Source: Ancylomarina longa
GTDB taxonomy: Bacteria > Bacteroidota > Bacteroidia > Bacteroidales > Marinifilaceae
Assembly: GCF_003996985.1 (NCBI RefSeq)
Contig: NZ_RJJX01000002.1
Span: 1 to 64,000 of the forward strand
Direction of reading: 5' to 3'
DNA length: 64,000 bases
The notes under the pieces were generated by a model. It worked only from the letters and a program-made list of their open reading frames with translations. It did no database searches and was not told the origin of the DNA. Every line of letters starts with the position of its first letter. Position 1 is the stretch's first letter. Both the position numbers and the translations under genes were made by a program. Below, in pieces: positions 57,310-64,000 of this stretch.

Positions 57310-57361
57310 TTGTTATAGTAGCACGAGCTACAAAGCTCGTGCTAGCGGGGGTTGTATGCCG
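57310..57361 (-). repeat. attC-like site after the lipoprotein gene
   Basis: Minus strand: GGCATACAAC (57360-57351) complements TGTATGCC at the front of the lipoprotein unit (58116-58109). Next to it TAGCACGAGCTT and its complement form a strong stem ending ACTATAAC. The gene lies between the two complementary ends. Confidence 0.5.
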
Positions 57362-57377
57362 TTATTTAAATGCTCTT

Positions 57378-58070
57378 TTAGTCTAACTTTATAAATTGAA
57401 ATTTAAAAACATCTTTATGTATTGGAATTTTAATTATTATCTTTTTTACTTCTTTAGAAATTGGAAATAAAACTGTATCCTTAAATTTGCTATTAGGAGA
57501 AATATTACATGAAAATAATGTCTTATTGTTCCAATATAAAAGCTCGCCATTTATTTGGTTTAAGTTGTATTGATGTTTTTGTTCCCATTCAGATTCGCTA
57601 TCTTCTCTTTGTTCTTCATATTCTTCTGGATCTTGACCAAAAACAACAGCTATTGTTCCTGACACAAGTCCTTCCTTTATAATCTCCTTAGTACTTTTAT
57701 TAGCTAAAGAATAGGGGTTCTTTTCCTTCACTAGACTATCTTTATTTATATTTAATTGTTTTATTCTCGCGATGGGATTAATACAACATACCGATTGTTG
57801 ATCTATTCCTTTTTCATTGGGAAAATAATCATAAGTAAACATAGAAGATTCCACGAAAATTGAATCATTGGACTTATTCTTTATACCTATTTTAAATTCA
57901 TAATTATCGTATATCGTTTTAATAAATTGAATTTTCACTTCATAGTTTTCATTTTGACTAATAAGTTCATCTGTTGAAAACAATGACAGTTCTGAAAACG
58001 TGCTTATACGTTGTGTCGAACAACTCGCAAGAAGTAATAGAATAAAAAACAAAAAACTATTTTTCATCAT
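57378..58070 (-). CDS. hypothetical lipoprotein
   Basis: The 230-residue protein has a lipoprotein signal peptide with lipobox LLASC (Cys17). The mature part is rich in N, K, E and strands. No family recognised. As part of the cassette-like run it has no functional context. Confidence 0.8.
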   Translation of the reverse strand: MMKNSFLFFILLLLASCSTQRISTFSELSLFSTDELISQNENYEVKIQFIKTIYDNYEFKIGIKNKSNDSIFVESSMFTYDYFPNEKGIDQQSVCCINPIARIKQLNINKDSLVKEKNPYSLANKSTKEIIKEGLVSGTIAVVFGQDPEEYEEQREDSESEWEQKHQYNLNQINGELLYWNNKTLFSCNISPNSKFKDTVLFPISKEVKKIIIKIPIHKDVFKFQFIKLD

Positions 58071-58211
58071 AATTTATTTTAATCAAACATTTATTTCATA
58101 AGGTCAATGGCATACAGCGGTCAGAATATGCGTAGTGTGGGATTTCAAAGCTTCAAACTATCAAAATGCTACAATGTTTATTAAATGCTTTATAGTTTAT
58201 AATTTAGCAAA

Positions 58212-59381
58212 TCACCCCGCATTACGTATATTTATTGTCGTACTTTTTGATTCAATAGCTTCTAGTATCTTTACGAATTCTATATAGACATCATCAAAGT
58301 CAATAGATTTCCAAACATACCATCTCTTTGAGCTACCAGTTTTAGAAAAAACCATCCTACATAACTCTGAAATTTCTTCAAATTTTGTTTCCTCTTTTGT
58401 GCCTCTAACAGAAATACCAACATAATATTGCTGATCTCCAATTTGGTCTTTTCCTATACTGCAAGCAAAGTCTTTGTCTTTATAATCGAACAGTATAGAC
58501 AGAAAGAAATAACTATTTGCTTCCTTCACGTTACATCTTATTCTACTCTTATATTCATTTTTAATTTGACTCTGCCATCCTTCGAAAATTTGTTCAATAA
58601 AATTATGTTGTAACCTTTCAGCACTAGTACTTAGTTGATTTATTTCCTCAATCTTTGTTGATATTATTTTCAAGTTTTCGTTTAAATTATTGTCGTTAAG
58701 CTTAAACTCGTTTAACAATATATTTTCTAGCTCGTTATTCATATCTTCATAAGTATCTAATGTTCTAAACCTAATCTCCAAAAAATTAATATAGTGTTCA
58801 ATTGCACCTATCATTGCCTTGTCTTTATAATGGCAACTAGGAAGCAACTCGTATTTTAACCAAGGTAGAATATTATCACGATAATTTATTAATCGATATC
58901 TATCACCTAATTGATTCTCTGTTTCCTCTGTCAAACTGTTTCTGCTAGGACTGCCACCCTTATTAGTCAAGTAAAGAACATAAATTCTATCTTTCTTAAC
59001 ACCTCTAGCCTCTAACTTTTTTATATACTTTTCTATTTGTTCCCCCTGGTCACTTGCGCCACAAATTTTATTCTCTATAATTATTCCGTCACCATTTTTT
59101 GTTTTTATAGATATATCTATTCGATGTTTTTCACATTCAATGGTATAATCTGTTACATCGATCTTCTTATATTCACCTCCTAGATACCTGAAGAATGATT
59201 CTAGGTTCTTCTCACTTATACGAAATAGTTGAGCGAGTATTCTGCTATGTGCATTTTCATTCGGAGCAATCTCCTCAACTAGATTTATATGTAAAGGAAT
59301 TTTACTTTGTTCAATATTATAAACTCTCAGGTATTCTTCTAGTGTTTTTAGTAAATGTAAATATCCTTCAGTTTCTCCCAT
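58212..59381 (-). CDS. PD-(D/E)XK nuclease superfamily protein
   Basis: The 389-residue N-terminal part contains RIDISIKTKNGDGIIIENKI (about residues 88-107), the D...ExK core of PD-(D/E)xK nucleases, followed by DQGEQIEKYIKKL and YVLYLTNKGG, as in PDDEXK_4-type proteins. The C-terminal half is helical with a strand-rich end. Such genes are often accessory and sometimes defence-related. No partner methylase or second subunit is present, so I assign only the fold. Confidence 0.8.
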   Translation of the reverse strand: MGETEGYLHLLKTLEEYLRVYNIEQSKIPLHINLVEEIAPNENAHSRILAQLFRISEKNLESFFRYLGGEYKKIDVTDYTIECEKHRIDISIKTKNGDGIIIENKICGASDQGEQIEKYIKKLEARGVKKDRIYVLYLTNKGGSPSRNSLTEETENQLGDRYRLINYRDNILPWLKYELLPSCHYKDKAMIGAIEHYINFLEIRFRTLDTYEDMNNELENILLNEFKLNDNNLNENLKIISTKIEEINQLSTSAERLQHNFIEQIFEGWQSQIKNEYKSRIRCNVKEANSYFFLSILFDYKDKDFACSIGKDQIGDQQYYVGISVRGTKEETKFEEISELCRMVFSKTGSSKRWYVWKSIDFDDVYIEFVKILEAIESKSTTINIRNAG

Positions 59382-59424
59382 TTTTTTTGAATTAAAGTTG
59401 ATCTAATCTTCTTGGATTTGTATG

Positions 59425-59559
59425 AAGCACAACGTTAAGTATATGAAAAGTAGGCGACTTCGTCGCACTTTCCTATCAAATTACACAAAAGTTGAAGAGA
59501 GCTATAACCCTTGAATTTACAACTGTCTCAGCTATTATTTTTATACATTGTTGCCAGTA
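59425..59559 (-). repeat. attC-like site between two gene units
   Basis: Minus strand: TACTGGCAAC (59559-59550) complements GTTGCCAGTA at the front of the same unit (60723-60714), a perfect 10-bp match 1.16 kb apart. Then CAACAATGTATA pairs loosely with TATACTTAACGTTG, with GTGCGACGAAGTCGC as the inner stem. The stop codon of the upstream gene lies within the site, as is common for integron cassettes. Confidence 0.6.
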
Positions 59560-60221
59560 GTTTTTCCTTTTAAGGTCAGTGTATCCACCATTTTCCCATT
59601 TCTTTCAATAGTCAATACTCGGCAAAGTTTATTTGCAGGATTTTCAACAATAGAGACTTCTTCTAAATCAATCTTATGAATTTCTCGCACACAAAGCTGA
59701 CCATTATACATTTTACCTTTCATATGGTCGCATTCTTCATAATCACCTTTACATATGCTGCACTTTGTCTCCCGTATTATTCCTCCAGCACTTGCAAACA
59801 TCATTTTAGGGAAAATTAGCTTTTCATAAGCATCTAATCTTGCTAAATATCCATTTAAGTAATCTCCGTTACTAAATGGATGATTACTTGCAACGATAGA
59901 AGTCTGATTCTGAGCACAAACAAGATTTCCCCATGCTGCATCCATATTTCCTTCTTTTAAGTTAATTAGCATTGAAACCTCACTTTGGATAGCTTCTGCA
60001 CTAATTTCCAAACACAAAATAAGATTAAGTTCAGGTTCAGAATAATTCCTATTTTCAGCTTTCCTAAGACTTTCAGCCTTTTCTATGAATGAATGTAAAG
60101 TATTCTTTTCTTCCTTTTGCAATTCAATGTCACGTGTAAATATTGCAATATTCTGAGAATTGGAAATTAAGTCATTAAACTCGTCAAGGAGGTTTTTAAC
60201 CTCTACATGTTCAATTATCAT
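59541..60221 (-). CDS. hypothetical protein with a Cys/His cluster
   Basis: The 226-residue N-terminal two thirds is helical. Near residue 154 comes CSICKGDYEECDHMKGKMYN with a further Cys, a probable zinc site, then EVSIVENPANK, faintly like phage prohead-protease strands. No confident family. It overlaps the upstream gene by 4 bases (ATGA), so the two are translated together and share one cassette-like unit. Confidence 0.7.
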   Translation of the reverse strand: MIIEHVEVKNLLDEFNDLISNSQNIAIFTRDIELQKEEKNTLHSFIEKAESLRKAENRNYSEPELNLILCLEISAEAIQSEVSMLINLKEGNMDAAWGNLVCAQNQTSIVASNHPFSNGDYLNGYLARLDAYEKLIFPKMMFASAGGIIRETKCSICKGDYEECDHMKGKMYNGQLCVREIHKIDLEEVSIVENPANKLCRVLTIERNGKMVDTLTLKGKTTGNNV

Positions 60222-60703
60222 GGTTTTAATGCTTTTATAATTTTTTCTAATTCAGGAATACCTTCTACCGAACCTTCATAATTAATCTTTTTATATTCTT
60301 TTTTCTTCTTACATTCTACAACTACTTCAAATTTCACTGATTTATCTCCAATTTTTCCTTTGAAGAAGTCATATAGATAACTTGAAACTAAATTTAAACT
60401 TACTCCTATTACATGCGGATTGTTAATTAGCACTGAAAAACCAAACAATAAAGTTGGTCCAAACCAATCAGCTCCCTTTCTAGAACGTAACAATGGCTTA
60501 TCTTCAGTCAAATAATTTATTGGAACATTCTCTTTTCTGAATACTTTTCTAATGTCTGAAGTTGTTTCTGAATAAACAAAATCAGAAGATTTCTTTGATT
60601 CAAATATATTTTCAGGAACAAAGTAAACTTCCTGGTCTAAATCGATATCATGTTTAGATAACGAATCAACTAATTCATTATATGGTTCTGTTTTGTAGTT
60701 CAT
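60218..60703 (-). CDS. hypothetical protein, partner of the next gene
   Basis: The 161-residue protein has one hydrophobic stretch near residues 80-110 (WFGPTLLFGFSVLINNPHVIGVSLNLV) seen as two short parts, otherwise charged. No family recognised. Translational overlap with the downstream Cys/His protein suggests a two-protein module. Confidence 0.65.
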   Translation of the reverse strand: MNYKTEPYNELVDSLSKHDIDLDQEVYFVPENIFESKKSSDFVYSETTSDIRKVFRKENVPINYLTEDKPLLRSRKGADWFGPTLLFGFSVLINNPHVIGVSLNLVSSYLYDFFKGKIGDKSVKFEVVVECKKKKEYKKINYEGSVEGIPELEKIIKALKP

Positions 60704-60713
60704 CTCTTTAAAT

Positions 60714-60771
60714 TACTGGCAACAAGTGGATAAGACGCATAGCGTCTTATATCACTTATCTGTTGTTATTT
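60714..60771 (-). repeat. attC-like hairpin at the head of the cassette run
   Basis: Minus strand: AACAACAGATAAGTG..ATAAGACGC folds onto GCGTCTTATCCACTTGTT with unpaired bases in one arm only, then GTTGCCAGTA. Asymmetric bulges in one arm are a hallmark of attC sites. It is the most upstream such site seen. Another AACAACTTAC lies directly beyond it. Confidence 0.55.
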
Positions 60772-61110
60772 GTAAGTTGTTGTTATCCTAATTGTTATTG
60801 CTTAAAATTACGTTTGGTAGACTCTTGATTTTTGCAAAAGATTTATTACTTAGAGGAGTATAAACCTTAATCGTTTTTGAACTTCCCTACCCCAAACCTT
60901 CCTGAATATATCTTAAATCTGTTCCTTACTCCCGCTAAGTTGTTAGTCTGTGCGAAATCGCCTAGCCTAATCTCCCCTTTCGCATTTAGTATGTTTTCTA
61001 AACGCCTTCTAAAATTAAATATATTATTTAATATTTAGCAGGAATTTCATAGGTTATGATCATAGAATCATTTTAAATAAGATTTATACCAACAATATTT
61101 GATAAGAAGT
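60772..61110. other. intergenic stretch before the third phased array
   Basis: No gene. GTGCGAAATCGC near 60953 again resembles the inner stem of the attC-like sites. No integrase gene is present here or elsewhere in the window. Confidence 0.35.
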
Positions 61111-61506
61111 CCTGCCGGGGTTTAGGTAATCCTGCTGCAAAAAATGTCGCCCTGCCGGTAATTTACGCGTCCTGCTACTAAATAACCTGTCCTGCCGGTA
61201 ATTTGGTCGTCCTGCTAAGAAATAAGTTGTCCTGCTAAGAAATAAATTGTCCTGCCGGGCAGGGCGATAAATGATACAGCAGGGCGGGTAAATATCTGGC
61301 AGGGTAAGCAATAATACAGCAGGACGTGTAAATATCTGGCAGGAGAACACAAAAGGCGGCAGGAAATGCAGAAATACTAGCAGGACGATTAAAAAGGCAG
61401 CAGGAAACATCAAAATGTTGGCAGGATTACCTTTAGTAGTGGCAGGGCGACAAAAAAGACAGCAGGATAAGAAATATTTCGGCAGGGAATCAGGAACACC
61501 GGCAGG
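61111..61506. repeat. helically phased CCTGC/GCAGG array with inversion at the centre
   Basis: CCTGC starts at 61111, 61131, 61151, 61171, 61191, 61211, 61231 and 61251, exactly 20 bp apart. GCAGG then starts at 61259, 61279, 61299, 61319, 61339, 61359, 61380, 61400, 61421, 61442, 61462, 61482 and 61502, 20-21 bp apart. The switch point is CCTGCCGGGCAGG. Spacers vary; GGTAATTTGG is shared with the array at 31.1 kb. Confidence 0.92.
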
Positions 61507-61577
61507 GCGTGTAACTCAACCTACTGCAAGTTTGCAACTTGTAGTTTTCAGTCATCTAAAACATCACACAAGTCAGC

Positions 61578-61757
61578 TAATCTAAAAGCCTGAAGGGCTT
61601 ATATATCAGAACGATGGGCATCGCCCCTAGTATAACAAAACTGTAAATCATCAGGCTGAATGTCTTGAATATATCAGGCCTTCAGCCTGAATTAATCGTG
61701 ACACATAAATACCAGGGGCGATGCCCCTGGCTAGAGGATTAGAGCCTTTCAGGCTCA
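61578..61757. repeat. cluster of short palindromes
   Basis: Successive inverted repeats: AGCCTGAAGGGCT, GGGCATCGCCC, TCAGGCTGA with TCAGCCTGA, CCAGGGGCGATGCCCCTGG, and AGCCTTTCAGGCT. The two GGGCGATGCCC-type elements and the CAGGCT elements alternate. This is a REP/MITE-like noncoding element of a kind frequent in Bacteroidota. Confidence 0.65.
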
Positions 61758-61825
61758 CCCATCCCAAACTAAAAATGGAAGAAAGCTATGAATAAATACA
61801 GCTGAAAATTAGTGCTTATTGGGGT

Positions 61826-62220
61826 AGATTGCTTCGTTGTTGAAAAAACTCCTGCAATGACAATTACAAATATCTAACGCAAAGACACGAAAAAAATCAG
61901 TAAAAAAAACCTGTCAGTTTACCGAAAACTAACAGGTTAAAATGAATTCTTATACACTATTCATCCTTTGCGACTTAGCGACTTAGCGACTTAGCGTTTG
62001 TCCTTGATTTCAGCAGATTGCTTCGTCGTTAAAAAAACTCCTGCGATGACGATTACAAATATCTAACGCAAAGACACGAAGACACGAAGAAAATCAGTAA
62101 AAAAAAACCTGTCAGTTTACCGAAAACTAACAGGTTAAAATGAATTCTTATACACTATTCATCCTTTGCGACTTTGCGACTTAGCGTTTGTCCTTGATTT
62201 CAGCAGATTGCTTCGTCGTT
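61826..62220. repeat. two tandem copies of a 189-bp MITE-like unit
   Basis: Unit 1 begins at 61826 (AGATTGCTTCGTTGTT), unit 2 at 62015 (AGATTGCTTCGTCGTT), and a third partial start is at 62205. Each unit contains AACGCAAAGACACGAA, a hairpin AACCTGTCAGTTT/AAAACTAACAGGTT, and GCGACTTAGCG repeats. The outer segments are imperfect inverted repeats. No ORF. Confidence 0.8.
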
Positions 62221-62252
62221 GATTTGGTTTGGCAATACATGTAAATTATCCC

Positions 62253-63371
62253 TTAAGATACTTTGCGGTATCGGTTTACAGCAATAGTAAGCATCGCAAT
62301 ACCATACAAACCTAGAATTCCCAATTCTCTCATCACATCCTTAAAGCCGGAACCTTTGAGCATAATCATCCGAATCATTTTAATAAAATAAGATACCGGA
62401 TTCAGGAAATTTAACTTCTGTCCCCATTCGGGCATACTTTCCACAGGAGTAAATAGCCCACTCATCATGATAAAAACCACCATAAAAAACCAGGCGATAA
62501 ACATGGCTTGCTGCTGGGTATCGGTTTGAGTGGAAATCAACAAGCCAATTCCCAACACCACTAACAAATACACAAAAGCTACCAGATAGATCAATCCCAA
62601 CGATCCCAGAAATGGTATTTTAAAGACAAAGGTGGCTAATAGGAGTCCTACGCCCAATTCAAAAAATCCAATAATCAGAAAGGGAATTAATTTACCGATA
62701 AGGAATTGATATTTTTTGATTGGGGTAACATTAATTTGCTCGATGGTACCAATTTCCTTTTCGCGAACCACATTCATGGCCGAAAGAAAAAGCCCGATCA
62801 CCGTAACCAATAAAACAAGGATTCCTGGCAACATGTATGGGATGTAATCCATTTCGGGATTAAACAGATGCGAATAACTATTATCCACAATCTGTATCGG
62901 CTGTCTAGTTTTGGCATTTATCAATTTGGGCTGCAAATGCAAATTATAATCCTGTATTACAGCCTGAATATATGCATTGTATAAACCAGCCGCACTGGCA
63001 TCGATGGCATTTACCAACACTTGCACACCAGCAGGTCTTTTCAAATCGACATCATTACCAAAACCCTTCTCGAATACCAAAATGGCATCTACTTTATCCT
63101 TGAACAGTTCTTTTTCACCAGCATCAACCGAAAATCCCAGATCTTTCACCGTAAAAAACGGAGAGCCATTAAACTTGGATATCAGCTCGCGCGAATGGGA
63201 AGATAAATCTTTATCCACCACATATAAATTGGTGTTTTTCATATCGTAGGTAGCTGCAAATACCAAAATACAAAGCTGTATTATAGGCATCACAAATATG
63301 ATGGGCAGCATACCCTTATTTCTGAAAATCTGTAAAAATTCTTTTTGTAATATATATCTAATGGTTCGCAT
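62253..63371 (-). CDS. ABC-2 type transporter permease
   Basis: The 372-residue protein has an N-terminal helix (about 20-40), a long periplasmic segment (about 45-165), then five helices; it contains VREKEIGTIEQINVTPIKK, the ABC-2 coupling motif. This is the YbhR/YhhJ permease type that exports drugs or other hydrophobic compounds together with an HlyD-like protein and an ATPase. The second permease follows upstream. Confidence 0.9.
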   Translation of the reverse strand: MRTIRYILQKEFLQIFRNKGMLPIIFVMPIIQLCILVFAATYDMKNTNLYVVDKDLSSHSRELISKFNGSPFFTVKDLGFSVDAGEKELFKDKVDAILVFEKGFGNDVDLKRPAGVQVLVNAIDASAAGLYNAYIQAVIQDYNLHLQPKLINAKTRQPIQIVDNSYSHLFNPEMDYIPYMLPGILVLLVTVIGLFLSAMNVVREKEIGTIEQINVTPIKKYQFLIGKLIPFLIIGFFELGVGLLLATFVFKIPFLGSLGLIYLVAFVYLLVVLGIGLLISTQTDTQQQAMFIAWFFMVVFIMMSGLFTPVESMPEWGQKLNFLNPVSYFIKMIRMIMLKGSGFKDVMRELGILGLYGIAMLTIAVNRYRKVS

Positions 63372-63420
63372 AATATTCTCTTCACGTGTTAATTTTCCAA
63401 TGCCTCAAACAAAATCCAAC

Positions 63421-64000
63421 TTATTCTAACCTGATTTTAAATTTCTTCACACTCAAACCAATAAATACTGTAGTCATGGCAATTAAAACCAAGGTTTCCT
63501 TCCATATATATTCAAATCCTACTCCTTTCAACATGATATTTTTGATCACCACAATAAACCAGCGTGGTGGAATAATATTACTGATTAATTGTAAAGGCAA
63601 CGGCATATTTCGGATTGGAAAAATAAACCCGGAAAGCAAAATGGTAGGCAGCATCAATGCAAACATCGATAGCATCATGGCTACTTGCTGACTATTGGAA
63701 ACAGTAGAAATAAAAATGCCCAGAGATAATGCCAAAAGAATAAACAAAATACTCTCTGCCATCAATAGAGCGAAACTACCGAGCACCGGTACTCCAAAAA
63801 CAAAATAACCCATTCCCACAATTACCAATGCATTGATAAAGGACAATAACAAATAAGGAGTTACTTTACCCAGAATAATTTGCAAGGGTTTTAGTGGCGA
63901 AACCAATAATATCTCCATGGTTCCCAACTCTTTTTCGCGGGCAATTGAAATGGAAGTCATCATTGCCGAAACCAGCATCAGGATGGTTGCCATAATACCT
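63421..64000 (-). CDS. ABC-2 type transporter permease, partial
   Basis: About 190 residues of the C-terminal membrane part are visible (AREKELGTMEILLVSPLKP, five helices). The beginning, including the expected first helix and periplasmic domain, lies beyond the window. The Met at 63993 is internal. It pairs with the permease downstream (49-base gap) as a heterodimer. Confidence 0.88.
   Translation of the reverse strand, partial: GIMATILMLVSAMMTSISIAREKELGTMEILLVSPLKPLQIILGKVTPYLLLSFINALVIVGMGYFVFGVPVLGSFALLMAESILFILLALSLGIFISTVSNSQQVAMMLSMFALMLPTILLSGFIFPIRNMPLPLQLISNIIPPRWFIVVIKNIMLKGVGFEYIWKETLVLIAMTTVFIGLSVKKFKIRLE

Noticed and set aside
61084..61413. 109-codon ORF on the minus strand
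   Set aside because: It lies wholly in the phased CCTGC/GCAGG array; the repeated RQD/SRT/LAGR residues follow from the 20-bp period (20 codons per three periods).

Overview
The window looks like chromosomal DNA of an AT-rich, strictly or facultatively anaerobic member of the Bacteroidota, probably a marine Marinilabiliales-type organism. This is inferred from gene content and style: promoters of the TTTG/TAnnTTTG type, a menaquinone cluster, Bacteroidota-type KdsA, PorT-like and porin barrels, a pyrophosphate-type PEP carboxykinase, rubrerythrin with a flavoprotein-rubredoxin fusion, a trimeric [FeFe]-hydrogenase and butyrate kinase. No rRNA or tRNA gene was recognised.

Layout. 0.2-5.6 kb: a minus-strand menaquinone operon (thioesterase, menF, menD, menB), an acetyltransferase and a cold-shock gene. 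5.8-9.5 kb: a small membrane/SRPBCC operon, a Cys-rich DUF3795 protein, a broken zinc-binding (DGC-type) gene and a tandem adenylate kinase whose second half has lost its P-loop lysine. 9.8-13.7 kb: a heptaheme NapC/NirT-type cytochrome c behind a possible 5' UTR switch, pdxH and a PfkB kinase. 14-17.5 kb: a 1162-residue PPi-type PEP carboxykinase. 17.8-21.1 kb: oxidative-stress proteins, a CGGC protein and a radical SAM protein. 21.2-32 kb: a candidate small RNA, then a lactate-utilisation locus (porin, D-lactate dehydrogenase, LctP, LutB/LutA fusion, LutC and a second LutC-like gene). 32.3-37.5 kb: two sensor kinases and a sigma-54 response regulator. 37.6-45.3 kb: a barrel protein, C1 peptidase, cytidylate-kinase-like protein, TPR protein, RarA and KdsA. 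45.3-52 kb: HydCBA hydrogenase, butyrate kinase and a serine hydrolase. 52.4-53.7 kb: a membrane nucleotide cyclase. 53.9-60.8 kb: a one-direction run of unrelated accessory genes bounded by inverted-repeat sites that resemble integron attC sites, with a group II intron remnant inside. 61-62.2 kb: dense noncoding repeats. 62.2 kb to the end: two ABC-2 permeases, the last cut by the window edge.

The most unusual signal is noncoding. Three separate intergenic arrays (31.05-31.30, 44.12-44.38 and 61.11-61.51 kb) carry the pentamer GCAGG or its complement CCTGC at a strict 20-21 bp spacing, about two helical turns. The orientation is direct in one array, palindromic in the second and inverted about a midpoint in the third. 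The sequence between the motifs is mostly variable, so these are not ordinary tandem repeats, CRISPR arrays or coding sequence. I do not recognise them as a described element.

Metabolically, lactate can be taken up by LctP and oxidised by the D-lactate dehydrogenase and Lut proteins. Menaquinone and the multiheme cytochrome provide an electron-transfer route. HydABC can exchange electrons between NADH and H2. PPi-PEPCK and butyrate kinase fit an anaerobe that conserves energy through PPi and acyl phosphates.
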